Source: Acidobacteriota bacterium
GTDB taxonomy: Bacteria; Acidobacteriota; Thermoanaerobaculia; Multivoradales; Multivoraceae
Reading direction: 5' to 3'
Assembly: GCA_026707545.1 (NCBI GenBank)
Contig: JAPOWR010000001.1
Coordinates: forward strand, 1,240,001 to 1,304,000
DNA: 64,000 nt
In this document: positions 18,339 to 28,555 of the stretch, piece by piece
How the letters are laid out: every line of letters begins with the position of its first letter
How positions within the stretch are numbered: position 1 is the first letter of the stretch
Program-made: the position numbers and the translations under genes
Notes under the pieces: model-generated
What the model was told of the DNA's origin: nothing
Database searches by the model: none
The model's input: the letters and a program-made list of their open reading frames with translations, nothing else

Positions 18339-19231
18339 CAGGTGCCCGACACCCTCGAACGGTTGCGCTCCACGTCCCGGTGCTGCAAACGGATCTGCCA
18401 GGCATCCGCGGCCAGCCGGTCCGCCATGGCCTCCGAGACCGCGACCGATCGGTGCCGCCCGCCAGTACACCCGATGCCGACCGTGAGGTAGCTGCGGTTC
18501 TCGTCACGGAATCTCGGCAAGAGATACGAGAGCAGGCTCTCCAGTCGGTCGACCAGTTCGGCGAACGCCTCATGGCCATGCAGAAAACCCTGGACCGCAG
18601 GGTCGGTTCCCGGCTTCTCGCGCAGTTCGGAGACGAAGTAGGGGTTCGGCAGGAACCGCACGTCGAACATCAGATCGACGCCCGCGGGAACGCCGAACTT
18701 GAACCCGAAACTCACGATGTTCACGGTGAGTCCGCCAGCATCGCTCGAGGCGAACTGGTCGTAGATCGCGGCGCGGAGCTCATGGATCGTCGAGTCGGTC
18801 GTGTCGAACACGCGGGCGGCACGCCCCCGCAGTTCGAGCAGCATCTGCCGCTCCCGCCGAATACCGTCGATCACACGCTCCCCTTCGCCGGTCAAAGGAT
18901 GCCGACGGCGGGTTTCGGAGTACCGCCGGACCAGTACGTCGTCGGAACTGTCGAGGAAGATCAGCACCGGCTCGACCAGGTCCGGATCCGCCTCGTCGAG
19001 GAGGCGCGGCAGTTCCTCAGCCAGGCCGGGTGTGCGCAGGTCGGTGACCAGGACGATCGGATCCAGTCCCGGCGCGGCGAGGGCCGGCTCGCGCACGAGG
19101 TGCCTCAGCAGGGGCAGCGGCAGATTGTCGATGCAGTGATGGCCGAGGTCCTCGAAGCATCGGGCGACCGTACTCTTGCCCGAACCCGAAAGGCCGGTGA
19201 TCACGAACAGGCGGACTGGTGACTCAGACAC
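18338..19231 (-). CDS. rapZ: RNase adapter / nucleotide-binding protein RapZ
   Basis: A 297-residue YvcJ/RapZ family P-loop protein. The Walker A is 'GLSGSGKST' (13-21). 'DLRTPGLAEELPRLLDEADP', 'NIVSFGFKFGVPAGVDLMFD', 'RFLPNPYFVSELREKPGTD' and 'VGIGCTGGRHRSVAVSEAMA' are strongly conserved. In E. coli RapZ directs RNase E to the GlmZ sRNA and senses glucosamine-6-phosphate. It starts with GTG, overlapping ptsN by 8 nt. Its place between ptsN and PTS genes beside rpoN is a widely conserved arrangement. Confidence 0.93.
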   Translation of the reverse strand: MSESPVRLFVITGLSGSGKSTVARCFEDLGHHCIDNLPLPLLRHLVREPALAAPGLDPIVLVTDLRTPGLAEELPRLLDEADPDLVEPVLIFLDSSDDVLVRRYSETRRRHPLTGEGERVIDGIRRERQMLLELRGRAARVFDTTDSTIHELRAAIYDQFASSDAGGLTVNIVSFGFKFGVPAGVDLMFDVRFLPNPYFVSELREKPGTDPAVQGFLHGHEAFAELVDRLESLLSYLLPRFRDENRSYLTVGIGCTGGRHRSVAVSEAMADRLAADAWQIRLQHRDVERNRSRVSGT

Positions 19232-19679
19232 GCCCGTTGGCGCAAAGCAGCTCGTAGATCTCCTGCGGTCTGGACACCCTGCGCAGGCGCTCGCGGCCGC
19301 CGTTGCTCACCCATTCGGAAATCGCGGCCAGCGCCTTCAGGTGCCGGCCGGCGCTCTCGCGGGGCGAGAGCAGCACGAAGAAGAACCGGACCGGAAGGCC
19401 ATCGTCGGCGCCGTAGTCGACGCCGCGCTTCGACACCGCGACCGCCAGCACGATGTCCCGCAGACCAGGGATTCGTCCGTGCGGAATCGCCATGCCGCCA
19501 CCGACCGCCGTCGACCCCAACTCCTCCCGCTCCCGAAGGGCGGACAGGATCACATCCTGGTCCGAGAGACCGAGAACACGGCAGATCCGCTCGGTGAGGG
19601 TCCGCAAGGCGCCGTCGCGGCTTTTCGCCTCGACGTCGGAGAAGATGAGTTGCGGCTTCGCCAGACTTGCCAGATCCAT
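19224..19679 (-). CDS. ptsN: Nitrogen-type PTS EIIA protein (PtsN)
   Basis: A 151-residue EIIA-Ntr/fructose-type domain with phospho-His67 in 'GGGMAIPHGRIPGLRD' and the core 'VRFFFVLLSPRESAGRHLKA'. EIIA-Ntr usually regulates potassium transport, phosphate sensing or stress responses by its phosphorylation state. It is 12 bp behind rpoN. The hpf gene normally found between rpoN and ptsN is missing. Confidence 0.9.
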   Translation of the reverse strand: MDLASLAKPQLIFSDVEAKSRDGALRTLTERICRVLGLSDQDVILSALREREELGSTAVGGGMAIPHGRIPGLRDIVLAVAVSKRGVDYGADDGLPVRFFFVLLSPRESAGRHLKALAAISEWVSNGGRERLRRVSRPQEIYELLCANGRV

Positions 19680-19691
19680 CTCAGGCCCGTT

Positions 19692-21266
19692 TCAGAAGAT
19701 CCGTCGACGATCGGTCGAAGACGGAATACCGAGTTCATCCCGGTACTTGGCGACCGTTCGCCGGGCGATGTTAATGCCGTCCTGCTGCAGTTCGCGCGTG
19801 AGCGCCGAGTCCGACAAGGGCTTGCGGCTGTCCTCCTCACCGATCAGGTCGCTCAGCATTCGCTTCACGGTCAGCGAGGAGATCTCGCCGCCGCGAAATC
19901 GATCGATGCCGCTGTGGAAGAAGAACTTCATCGGGAACAGGCCGCGCGGCGTATGGATGTACTTGTTGGACACCACGCGGCTCACCGTCGACTCGTGCAT
20001 GCCGATGTCGTCGGCCACGTCGCGCAGCACCATGGGCCGCAACTCGTCGAGACCGTGATCAAAGAACTTCCGCTGCTGCCTCAGAATCGACTCGGCGACC
20101 TTGTAGATCGTTCTCTGCCGCTGGTCCAGGCTCTTGATGAGCCACATCGCAGACCGCATCTTGTCCTTGAGGAAGTCCCGGGCCTCCGTCTGGTCGCCGT
20201 CCCGCTGCATACGCTGCAACATCCTCCGGTAGGCGCGGCTGATCCGCAGCTTCGGCAGGCCGTCGTCGTTCAACTGGATGGCCCACTCGCCGCCGGTCTT
20301 GAGCGCAACGACGTCGGGCTCGACGTACTCGGTACGGTCGTTCGAGAACTGCCGTCCCGGGCGGGTCTCAAGGGCCTTGATCTCCTCCACCGGTGCCTCG
20401 AGGTCCGCCAGGGGGACGCGCAAGCGCCTCGCGACGAGCCGGAACTGTCGCCTGGTGAACGGCCCCCAGCATTCGCGGACGATGCGGTACGCCAGGCCGT
20501 CCGTGGCCTCCCTTGCCTCGAGTTGCGCCAGAAGACACTCCTGGAGCGTGTGCCAACCAACGCCCGGCGGGTCGAAACCGCGGACCAGTTCCAGGGCCCG
20601 CTCCACCCCCTCGAGGCGGTAACCGGGGACCGGGACCAAACGGGGCTCCAGCTCCAGGCGGTAGGCCTCCGCCTCCCCTTCCTTCGCTCCCAGGAGGCGA
20701 ATCTCCTCGACCGACGCCCGCAGGAATCCGTCCGCGTCCAGATTGCCGATGATCAGCTCGGCGACCTCCCGTAAAGCCGGTGACGTATCGGACATGCGCA
20801 ACTGCCAGAGCAGATGGTCGTACAGGTCGGGTTCCCGGCTGAGACTGTTCTCGAACGGGGAGATCTCCCGGCTCTCGAAGGTGTTCGCAACCGTCGAATC
20901 GGGCCCGAGGTAGTCGTTGAAGTACGCATCGAGGTCGATGTCGTCCATGGCGGGCTCGTCTTCGTCCGCCGGCTCGGGATGGTCGGCCGCCGCCTGTTCC
21001 TCGGCACCGTTCATCTTCGCCGCTTCCTCGGCCGTGTCGGCGGGAGCATCGCCATCCGCCCCGGCAGCAGCCTGGACACTGGCTCCCTCCTCGGTGTCCT
21101 CCTCCTCTCCCTCATCCTCGAGCACCGGGTTCTCAACGATCTCCTGGTTGAGCACGCCCTCCAACTCCAGGCGGGTCATCTGCAACAGCTTGATCGCCTG
21201 CTGCAGCGCCGGCGTCATGACCAGCCGTTGAGCCAGCTTGAGTGAGAGCCTCTGTTGCAGCACCAT
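19692..21266 (-). CDS. rpoN: RNA polymerase sigma-54 factor
   Basis: A 524-residue sigma-54. The N-terminal activator-interacting region is 'RLVMTPALQQAIKLLQMTRL'. An acidic spacer (about 50-115) and the core-binding domain follow. The DNA-binding part has the helix-turn-helix 'RDVADDIGMHESTVSRVVSN' and the RpoN box 'ARRTVAKYRDELGIPSS'. It directs transcription from -24/-12 promoters with bEBP activators. No activator gene is adjacent. Confidence 0.95.
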   Translation of the reverse strand: MVLQQRLSLKLAQRLVMTPALQQAIKLLQMTRLELEGVLNQEIVENPVLEDEGEEEDTEEGASVQAAAGADGDAPADTAEEAAKMNGAEEQAAADHPEPADEDEPAMDDIDLDAYFNDYLGPDSTVANTFESREISPFENSLSREPDLYDHLLWQLRMSDTSPALREVAELIIGNLDADGFLRASVEEIRLLGAKEGEAEAYRLELEPRLVPVPGYRLEGVERALELVRGFDPPGVGWHTLQECLLAQLEAREATDGLAYRIVRECWGPFTRRQFRLVARRLRVPLADLEAPVEEIKALETRPGRQFSNDRTEYVEPDVVALKTGGEWAIQLNDDGLPKLRISRAYRRMLQRMQRDGDQTEARDFLKDKMRSAMWLIKSLDQRQRTIYKVAESILRQQRKFFDHGLDELRPMVLRDVADDIGMHESTVSRVVSNKYIHTPRGLFPMKFFFHSGIDRFRGGEISSLTVKRMLSDLIGEEDSRKPLSDSALTRELQQDGINIARRTVAKYRDELGIPSSTDRRRIF

Positions 21267-21324
21267 CGACGGTCCCCCAGCAAGACCAATGCCAAGTTGA
21301 CGCTATCACCTGGCGACCGCTTCT

Positions 21325-22068
21325 CTAAAGCGTGAACTCGGCGCCAAGATAGATCTTGCGGACCGTCGGATCGGCCGAGAGTTCGGCCGGCGTCCCCGTA
21401 CGGAGGATTCTGCCATCGTTGATGATGTACGCGCGGTCCGTGATCTTGAGCGTCTCCCGCACGTTGTGATCCGTGATCAGAACACCGATGCCCATGTCAC
21501 GAAGCTGCCGGATGATCGCCTGGATGTCGAGTACCGCGATGGGATCGATGCCGGCGAACGGCTCATCGAGGAGGATGAAGCTGGGACTGATCGCAAGCGC
21601 GCGGGCAATCTCGAGCCGCCGCCGCTCGCCCCCGGAGAGCTGGTTCCCCCTGGAGCGCCGGACGGCTACAAGGTCGAAATCTCCGATCAACTGGTTGATC
21701 CGGCGGCGCTGTTCGGCGCGGCCCAGGCCGATGGTCTCGAACACCGCCCGCAGGTTGCCCTCGACCGACAGCCGCCGAAACACCGACGGTTCCTGAGGTA
21801 GATAGCTGATCCCCTGCTGCGCCCGCAGATACATGGGAAGGTCCGTGATGTCCACGTCGTCGAAGAACACGCGGCCGCCATCCGGTCGGGTCAGGCCGAC
21901 CACCATGTAGAAGGTCGTCGTCTTGCCGGCGCCGTTCGGACCCAGCAGACCGACGACTTCGCCCTGACCAACCTCGATCGACACATCCTGGACGACTGAC
22001 CGTCCCCGATAGACCTTCCGCACATCCTGCGTCCGGATGCGATGGCTGGAAGCCGGCCGTTCGGTCAC
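21325..22068 (-). CDS. lptB: LPS export ABC transporter ATP-binding protein LptB
   Basis: A 247-residue ATPase with Walker A '[17 protein letters not shown]', Q-loop '[16 protein letters not shown]', signature '[17 protein letters not shown]', Walker B '[16 protein letters not shown]' and switch '[11 protein letters not shown]'. These are characteristic of LptB rather than other ABC ATPases. It drives LPS extraction with the LptF-LptG fusion encoded farther along the block. GTG at 22068 overlaps the upstream lptC/lptA stop as GTGA; the longer open frame only overlaps that gene. Confidence 0.95.
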   Translation of the reverse strand: MTERPASSHRIRTQDVRKVYRGRSVVQDVSIEVGQGEVVGLLGPNGAGKTTTFYMVVGLTRPDGGRVFFDDVDITDLPMYLRAQQGISYLPQEPSVFRRLSVEGNLRAVFETIGLGRAEQRRRINQLIGDFDLVAVRRSRGNQLSGGERRRLEIARALAISPSFILLDEPFAGIDPIAVLDIQAIIRQLRDMGIGVLITDHNVRETLKITDRAYIINDGRILRTGTPAELSADPTVRKIYLGAEFTL

Positions 22069-24347
22069 GGGTCGCCGGCTCCGGCAGCCGCACTGCCGGA
22101 CGGCCCCATCTCGTAGCGGCCATCGTCTAGCCAGTAGATCAGGCGCGTTCCTGTCCAGCGGTCCTCGCCCTTGCGGACGACGACGTCGCCGCTGAGCCGG
22201 ATCACTCGTTCCGCCAGAACGTAGACGACCCGGTCGGCGCCGGCCGAGAGATCCTCGGCGACATCCTCGAGTCGAGCATCCCCCAGGCAGTACAGCGCCC
22301 GCGCCTCCACTTCCCCCGAGTCGGCATCCACGGCCGCCGTCTCCACCGTCAACTCGTCGCAACCCAGACGCTGATCTCCCACGGCCGCCGAAGCACCGCC
22401 GGTGTAGCGCAACTCGCCGTCGTCCTCCGAGAAACTCAACCGCTCCGAGGCCACACGCCACTCTTCGGCGTCGACGTCGACCTCCGGACGGCCGGCCTCC
22501 GTTGGCACGACCACCGGCGCCGCGCGCCAACGCGTCTGAACGCCACCGCTCGCCAGAAGACGTTTGCGGTCCGCGCTGACCCGGAGTTGCGCGGCGACCA
22601 GGTGGTACTCCCCGACGAACGCCTCGACATCCCCGCGAAACAGACTCCCGTCCTCCTCGCAAAGAACGGCTTCCTTCGACTTGATCGTGGACGGGCCGTC
22701 CGCCGGATCCCCGCCGGCCAGCGGCAACGCGCCTCTTCCGTCTTCGTCGGTCCCACGAAGGGTGATCGTGACGCCCCCACTCGCCTCAGAGCAGGCCGCG
22801 GCCTGATCGAACACCACGTGCGGCGCCTCGAGCTCTCCCTCGGCCAGCAGCAGCTTCCCCGGTTGCCCGGAGAACTCGACTCGCCTGGTGGACGGATCGA
22901 TCGCGGCCCGATCCGCGAGCGCGCGGACGGCCTCCCGACTCGTATCCGTCAGTTCCACGTTGCCTTCGAGATCCAGCGCGATCAGAGCGCCGCCGCTGTC
23001 GAAGCGGCCGCTGGCGACGCCGCTCGAGGCCCGCCGCAGCGGCTGGCTTCGCCCTGGAATGTGCTCGTCGAGCACGACCCTCCCTCTTGACTCGAACTCC
23101 GCCGGTATCCCGTCGACAAACGTGAAGGCAAGGACCTGGGCGCGAAGACGTTGCCTGGAGCCATCTCCGTAGTCGATGCGCAGCACGCCCGGTCCTCCCC
23201 GGTTCGAACCGCTCAGAAGAAGCTGGCTCGGGCGCTGGGCGGGGTCGAAGCCCACATCCAGCGCGTCGCCGATCAGAACCAGCATCGAACTCTCGACGTT
23301 CAGCTCGCCGTCGGCCGTCCCTGGTCCACCATTCCCGCCCGGCGCCTGTAGCACGATGTCGCCACGGGCCTCCAGCGCCGCTAACGCATCTCCGGACTCC
23401 CCGTCCATGGCGAGCTTCAGAGAGCGCGCGACAAGGTGCAGGTCGCCGAGCCGCGTCGTCGTTCCGCCCCTTGCGGTCAGGATGCCCTCCTCCCACTGAT
23501 ACTCCAGGGAAGGAGCTGCCAACCTCAGGGGCTCTCCCGACTCGCCGAACTCCATCACCGCGTCGCCGGCGGCCCTCATCCGCCCTTCACGCCACCGGTA
23601 CTCCAGCGTCTCCGCGCTCAGGGACAGCGGCCGCGGCGCCTCGTCGGTCTCGCTGGCCACCGCGGTTCCCGTCACCGTGGCGCCGCCCCTGAAGTTCGCC
23701 ACCTCCTGACGGAAGTCGAGCCGCAGGCCGTCGCCAACGGCGGTGAGGCCTTCGAACGTGATCCTGCTGCCGTCCGCACCCGTAAGGACCATGCCGCCCT
23801 CAGCCAGGTCCATCCAGTCCGTAGAGACCCCGAGGCCATCCGTTCCCTCGAGCGACACATCACCCTCCAGATGCGTCGCGTTCGTGACCTCGTTGTACGT
23901 CGCTCCATCCGCGTGCAGGCGGTAGTGGTCGTCGCCCCGGGGATAGTCGACGGCTACCTCCTTCAGCACCACATTGCCCTGATCGTCGGAACTCGTCCGG
24001 GCACCCCGAATCCGGAACACCTCCACGCCTTCACGCTCAAGCGTCGACTCGAACTGCTCCGCGCTGAGCTGGACCGTCTCGGGGTCCTCCACCGCGACCG
24101 CGTCCGGCCCCGTCTCTTCCTCGCCTTCTTCCTCGGCCACGAGAGAAACGCGCTCCTGGCGTTCGCTCAGGAAGATCGTGGCGAGACCGGCGACGCCGGC
24201 AATCAGGAGGGTCAGCAGAAGCGTCCTCAAGACCCGCGTGCGGCGTTGCCGACGCCGCCCGAACTGCACGTCCCTCCGGCCGCCGGGACGGTAGACGGAC
24301 TCCTGACCCGGCGCCTCGTCGCGCCCGGAGGGCGTCTCGGTGCTCAC
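22065..24347 (-). CDS. Fused LptC-LptA/OstA-like LPS transport bridge protein
   Basis: A 760-residue protein located exactly where lptC and lptA usually precede lptB. It has a basic N-tail, one membrane helix (about 40-60, '[20 protein letters not shown]') and an LptC-like periplasmic domain (about 85-200, with '[20 protein letters not shown]' and 'GSRITFEG'). A long series of OstA/LptA-like beta repeats follows, among them '[16 protein letters not shown]', '[15 protein letters not shown]'-like and '[15 protein letters not shown]'. The end resembles LptA ('[20 protein letters not shown]'). Separate LptC and LptA together total about 370 residues, so this would be a single, much longer bridge. 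The exact domain count needs structural prediction. Confidence 0.78.
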   Translation of the reverse strand: MSTETPSGRDEAPGQESVYRPGGRRDVQFGRRRQRRTRVLRTLLLTLLIAGVAGLATIFLSERQERVSLVAEEEGEEETGPDAVAVEDPETVQLSAEQFESTLEREGVEVFRIRGARTSSDDQGNVVLKEVAVDYPRGDDHYRLHADGATYNEVTNATHLEGDVSLEGTDGLGVSTDWMDLAEGGMVLTGADGSRITFEGLTAVGDGLRLDFRQEVANFRGGATVTGTAVASETDEAPRPLSLSAETLEYRWREGRMRAAGDAVMEFGESGEPLRLAAPSLEYQWEEGILTARGGTTTRLGDLHLVARSLKLAMDGESGDALAALEARGDIVLQAPGGNGGPGTADGELNVESSMLVLIGDALDVGFDPAQRPSQLLLSGSNRGGPGVLRIDYGDGSRQRLRAQVLAFTFVDGIPAEFESRGRVVLDEHIPGRSQPLRRASSGVASGRFDSGGALIALDLEGNVELTDTSREAVRALADRAAIDPSTRRVEFSGQPGKLLLAEGELEAPHVVFDQAAACSEASGGVTITLRGTDEDGRGALPLAGGDPADGPSTIKSKEAVLCEEDGSLFRGDVEAFVGEYHLVAAQLRVSADRKRLLASGGVQTRWRAAPVVVPTEAGRPEVDVDAEEWRVASERLSFSEDDGELRYTGGASAAVGDQRLGCDELTVETAAVDADSGEVEARALYCLGDARLEDVAEDLSAGADRVVYVLAERVIRLSGDVVVRKGEDRWTGTRLIYWLDDGRYEMGPSGSAAAGAGDP

Positions 24348-24356
24348 GCGGGGAGT

Positions 24357-26099
24357 CTACTTGGCTCCACTAGTTCCGTTCCCCTCAAGACGTCTCGCGT
24401 CCTCGATCCTGATCACCGGATGACCCGCGTAGGCGTCCCATTCCAGCGCCCCGAGCACTTCGAACTGCCCGTCCAGGTCGGCCAGCCGGTCGCGCCAACT
24501 CCAGCCGAGCAAATGCACGGCCCGGCTCGCTTTGTGACTCCCGCTACCCGCTTCCCTGACCCGCAACTTGACGTGGTTCGTGCCGAACTCCCGTACCCGA
24601 CCGCTGCGCTCGAGCGGGCGGAGCCGGATCAGCGGCCGGCGATTCCCCTCGCCGTGCGGCTCCAACCGTGCGAGCTCGCGGAACAGCCCCGACCCCACCT
24701 GTTCCGGTCGGAGATCCAATTCGTATTCACGGCGCCTGACCAGCAGTTCGGATGACCAGTCCGCCGCCCGCTCCATCTCGGCTTTGAGAGCGGGCAGTTC
24801 GGACACCTCGACCGACAGGCCGATGGCCTGGGGATGTCCCCCGAACCGCACCATCCGCGCCTGGAACTCACTCATGAAGGAGTGCAGATCGACGCCGGGA
24901 ATGCTCCGACCGGAGCCCGTGCCCGTTTCCGCCTCGACACCCAGCAGGACGACGGGACGATGGAACTCGCGTGCAAGGCGCCCGGCGGCGATTCCGACCA
25001 CGCCTCGATGCCAGTTCTCACTCCAGGCCATGAGGATCCCGGGCCTCGCTCCGTCGGTCGAGAACGCCTCGCCGGCCTCCTCCACGACGCGCCGTTCTTC
25101 CACCTGCCGCTCCCGGTTCAGAGAATCGAGTTCCCCCGCGAGGCGGTCCGCCTGGGCCGTGTCCCGGGTCAGGAGCAGACGGAGCGCAAGGTCGGCGCTG
25201 GCCAGCCGGCCGGCGGCGTTCAGCCGCGGGCCCAGCCGAAACGCGACTTCCGTCGACGACACCGGGCCTTCGATTCGGGCGACCCGCATCAGTGCGCGCA
25301 GCCCGGGCGATCGGGACTTCGCCAACGCCTGCAGGCCGAGCGCCGCGATGACCCGATTCTCGCCCACCAGCGGCACCACGTCCGCGATCGTTCCCAGGCA
25401 CGCGACCCGCAGCAGAGCGGCCAGCGGTTCCTCACGGCCGCTCCGCCGCAGCACAGCCTGCGCCAGTTTGAAGGCCAGGCCAGCGCCGCAGAGATGGCGG
25501 AACGGGTAGCTGCACCCGTCCTGGTGCGGGTTGACCTGGATTGCGCCTGACGGAAAGTCGCTCCCCGCGACGTGATGATCGGTCACGACAACGTCCATTC
25601 CGTTCCCGATGGCCTCCCGCACCGCCTCGGTCGAGGTTGTGCCGCAGTCCACCGTGACGATCAGGGACGCACCCGCGCGCCGCGCCTTCTCGACCTGAGC
25701 GACCTGAAAGCCGTAGCCCTCGGTCAGCCGGTTCGGGAGAATCGGAACGACCTCGGCGTTCAGGGCGCGCAGCACCGCGGTGAGCATCGCGCAGGCGGCC
25801 ACCCCGTCGACGTCGTAGTCCCCCACAACGGCCACGGTGCCGCCCTCCCGGCACACCGTTACCACCCGTTCCACCGCCTGCTCCATCCCCCGAAGCAGGA
25901 AGGGGTCGTGGAAGCCGCGGCGGTGCGGTCGGAGGAAGGTCTCGGCATCCACAGCGGTCTCCACGCCTCTGCGGGCGAGGGGTGCGGCAAGGACCCCGTA
26001 GCCTGCTGCCAGCAGCGTTGCAGTGGTGTCGGGCACGGACTTCTCGATCCACTCCGCCGGCGGGTCGCGCTGGCCCCTGCCCTGCTCCGCCATCGTCAC
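24357..26099 (-). CDS. recJ: Single-stranded-DNA-specific exonuclease RecJ
   Basis: A 580-residue DHH-family 5'-3' exonuclease used in recombination and mismatch repair. Catalytic motifs are visible: 'VVGDYDVDGVAACAML' (motif I), 'LIVTVDCGTTSTEAV', 'DVVVTDHHVAGSDFP' (DHH), 'HLCGAGLAFKLAQ' and the DHHA1 'RFGGHPQAIGLSVE'. The start is GTG 26099, overlapping the priA stop as GTGA, or ATG 26093 two codons on. lptC/lptA follows 9 bp later. Confidence 0.93.
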   Translation of the reverse strand: MTMAEQGRGQRDPPAEWIEKSVPDTTATLLAAGYGVLAAPLARRGVETAVDAETFLRPHRRGFHDPFLLRGMEQAVERVVTVCREGGTVAVVGDYDVDGVAACAMLTAVLRALNAEVVPILPNRLTEGYGFQVAQVEKARRAGASLIVTVDCGTTSTEAVREAIGNGMDVVVTDHHVAGSDFPSGAIQVNPHQDGCSYPFRHLCGAGLAFKLAQAVLRRSGREEPLAALLRVACLGTIADVVPLVGENRVIAALGLQALAKSRSPGLRALMRVARIEGPVSSTEVAFRLGPRLNAAGRLASADLALRLLLTRDTAQADRLAGELDSLNRERQVEERRVVEEAGEAFSTDGARPGILMAWSENWHRGVVGIAAGRLAREFHRPVVLLGVEAETGTGSGRSIPGVDLHSFMSEFQARMVRFGGHPQAIGLSVEVSELPALKAEMERAADWSSELLVRRREYELDLRPEQVGSGLFRELARLEPHGEGNRRPLIRLRPLERSGRVREFGTNHVKLRVREAGSGSHKASRAVHLLGWSWRDRLADLDGQFEVLGALEWDAYAGHPVIRIEDARRLEGNGTSGAK

Positions 26100-28555
26100 A
26101 TGAGGTCCTGCGGGTCAACGTCGACGCTCACATCCACGGACGGTGCCGGCACCAGCTCACGGGCCAGCTGCCTGACGTCGGCGCCGCTTCTGGAGCGCAT
26201 CAGCAGTTGGAAACGCCATCTGCCCTTGAGGCGCTCGAGCGGTGCCGGCGCGGGACCGGAGAAACGCACGCCTGCGGCCGCTCTGTTCGTCCGCGCGGCC
26301 TTCGCCAGTTCACTGATTCGCCGCCAGCCGCGTTCACGATCCCGGTCCCGGACCACGATCTGGATCATGCGAGTGAACGGGGGGTAGTGGAACACCCGAC
26401 GGAACCGCATTTCCTGGCTTGCGAAGGCCTCGTCATCCCCCTTCAGCAACGCCTGGATCGCGTAGTGGTCCGGATAGTACGTCTGGATGACGAATCGCCC
26501 GGGCCGATCGCCTCGGCCAGCCCGCCCGGCGAGTTGGGTCAAGAGCGCATAGCCGCGTTCGGCGGCCCGGAAGTCCGGGAATCCGAGATAGGAGTCCGCC
26601 GCGAGCACCGCCGCCAGGGCGACGTCGGGGAAGTGGTGGCCCTTCGACACCATCTGGGTGCCGATCAGGATCTGTGTCTTGCCACGGCGAAACCTCTCCA
26701 GAACCGCCGCAGGGCCACCGACGCGGCGGGTCGCGTCCCGGTCCAGTACGTCCACTGCGGCGCCCGGAAAGCGCGCCCGCACCTCCTCCTCCACCCTCTC
26801 CGTTCCGGCGCCGATCGGCTGCAGTGCGTCCTCTCCGCATGCCGGACACCGCGGCGGCGCTTCCTCACGGGCCCCGCAGTAGTGGCAGATCAGTCTTGCT
26901 TCCCGACGGTGGAAGCTCTTGGGCAGTCCGCAATCCTCGCAGGGCATGTTCTCTCCGCAGGCCCGGCACAGCAACTGGGGGGAGTAACCTCGCCGGTTTC
27001 GCAGCAGGATCACCTGCTCTCGCCGTCTCAGGCTACGCGTGATCTCGTCGATCAGGGAAGCGGAGAAGGTCACGTCTCCCGGCCTTCGGAGGCCCGGGGC
27101 CTCCTCGCGAAGGTCGACCAGGATCGGTTCGGGAAGCGAGCCGGATCCCACCCTGGTCGTAAGCCGGACCTGGCGATAGCGACCGCGTTGGACGTTCAGC
27201 CGCGTTTCCAGACTTGGCGTGGCCGAGACCAGTACAGCCGTTGCCGAGTTCGAGTGGGCCCGTACCAGCGCCAGATCCCGTCCGCTGTAGCGCGGACGCG
27301 TGTCCTGTTTGTAGGCCGCGTCCTGCTCCTCGTCGACGACGATCAGGCCCAGATCCTGGACGGGAGCGAAGACGGCCGAGCGAGGTCCTACAACGACCCG
27401 GCACGCGCCGTTCCGGATCCGCTCCCACTCCTGGCGCCTCTCCGACGTACCCAGATTCGAGTGCAAGAGGGCGACCAGGTCGCCGAACCGCTGCCGGAGT
27501 GTTCGCGCCAGCGCCGGAACCAGGGCGATCTCCGGGACCAGAACGATGACGGAGCGGTTCTCCTCCACTGCCGCCCCGGCCGCCCTAAGGTAGACCTCGG
27601 TCTTTCCCGACCCGGTCAGTCCACCCAGGAAGCATGGCCGGAACTGCCCACTCCGAACCGCTGCCACGAGTTGCCCAGCGGCTGAAGTCTGGTCCGCACG
27701 CAGTTCGATCCGCGGCGCCGCGCTCTCGCCGGCGAGACGATGGCGCGCCAGGTCCATCGTCTCGATCTGCGTGAAGGAGCGGAGAACGCCAAGTCGTACC
27801 AGGCGGCGCACGACCGCAGCCGATGCCCCGGTCCGGGTCCGCAACTCCTCCACCGTGGCCGGCCGGCCCAACTCGGCCAGATACTCCACGACGAGCCGCC
27901 CGACCGGCGACCTCCCGCACGCCTGAACCTGGGCCTTGACGTCACCGGCGGGTAGCTCGACGGCCGATCGGTAGCGGGCGCTCCGGCTGCCCGGTTCGAC
28001 CAGCCGGATCCGGCCGCTCTGCCGCCAGCTCTCGATCCGGTCAAACAGCGCCGCCTCCCCCAGTTCCTCCCAGATCGCGGCGAGGGAAAGCCGGCCCCGA
28101 TCCAGAAGCAGCCGTTGCAGTGCCTTGCTCATCGGATCGCGGCAATCGTGGAGCGCGCCACGGTTCGTCAGTTCCGCGCGCGCATCGCCCCAGCCAGGGA
28201 GCCGGGCAGGGACCATGTTCTTCAGGACTTCGCCGATCGGCGCGGCGTAGTACGAGGAAGCGAAGCGGGCGATTTCCATCAGGTCTTCGGGCAGAAGCGG
28301 TTCGAGGTCCAGAACGGATTCGATCGGGCGCAGCTGGCTCTCGATATCCGTCGGCGGGCTCCCGGGAAGGCCAACGACCCAGCCCGTCAGGCGGCGACGA
28401 CCTACCGGGACCCGTGCCCGGACGCCAAGGCGGATCAGGCTGCTCCAGCGCCTGGGTACCCTGTAAGTCAGTGGATCCGGCAGCGGCAGCGGAACCGCGA
28501 CTTCGGCGTACTCGCCCGCGGCGACTCCACTAGCCAGCCTGGCCCCCCGCGGCAC
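26096..28555 (-). CDS. priA: Primosomal protein N' (PriA helicase)
   Basis: An 819-residue PriA, the helicase that reloads the replisome at stalled forks. The N-terminal 3'-DNA-binding domain (about 15-110) begins 'YAEVAVPLPLPDPLTYRVP'. Walker A is 'GGLTGSGKTEVYLRAAG'. Motif II reads 'IVVDEEQDAAYKQD', with Gln where E. coli PriA has His (DEEH). The zinc region has eight cysteines, from 'LLCRACGENMPCEDCG' to 'CPACGEDAL'. Motifs V/VI are 'ILIGTQMVSKGHHFPDV' and 'LTQLAGRAGRGDRPG'. It starts at GTG 28555, overlapping the upstream small gene by 26 nt. Confidence 0.94.
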   Translation of the reverse strand: MPRGARLASGVAAGEYAEVAVPLPLPDPLTYRVPRRWSSLIRLGVRARVPVGRRRLTGWVVGLPGSPPTDIESQLRPIESVLDLEPLLPEDLMEIARFASSYYAAPIGEVLKNMVPARLPGWGDARAELTNRGALHDCRDPMSKALQRLLLDRGRLSLAAIWEELGEAALFDRIESWRQSGRIRLVEPGSRSARYRSAVELPAGDVKAQVQACGRSPVGRLVVEYLAELGRPATVEELRTRTGASAAVVRRLVRLGVLRSFTQIETMDLARHRLAGESAAPRIELRADQTSAAGQLVAAVRSGQFRPCFLGGLTGSGKTEVYLRAAGAAVEENRSVIVLVPEIALVPALARTLRQRFGDLVALLHSNLGTSERRQEWERIRNGACRVVVGPRSAVFAPVQDLGLIVVDEEQDAAYKQDTRPRYSGRDLALVRAHSNSATAVLVSATPSLETRLNVQRGRYRQVRLTTRVGSGSLPEPILVDLREEAPGLRRPGDVTFSASLIDEITRSLRRREQVILLRNRRGYSPQLLCRACGENMPCEDCGLPKSFHRREARLICHYCGAREEAPPRCPACGEDALQPIGAGTERVEEEVRARFPGAAVDVLDRDATRRVGGPAAVLERFRRGKTQILIGTQMVSKGHHFPDVALAAVLAADSYLGFPDFRAAERGYALLTQLAGRAGRGDRPGRFVIQTYYPDHYAIQALLKGDDEAFASQEMRFRRVFHYPPFTRMIQIVVRDRDRERGWRRISELAKAARTNRAAAGVRFSGPAPAPLERLKGRWRFQLLMRSRSGADVRQLARELVPAPSVDVSVDVDPQDLM

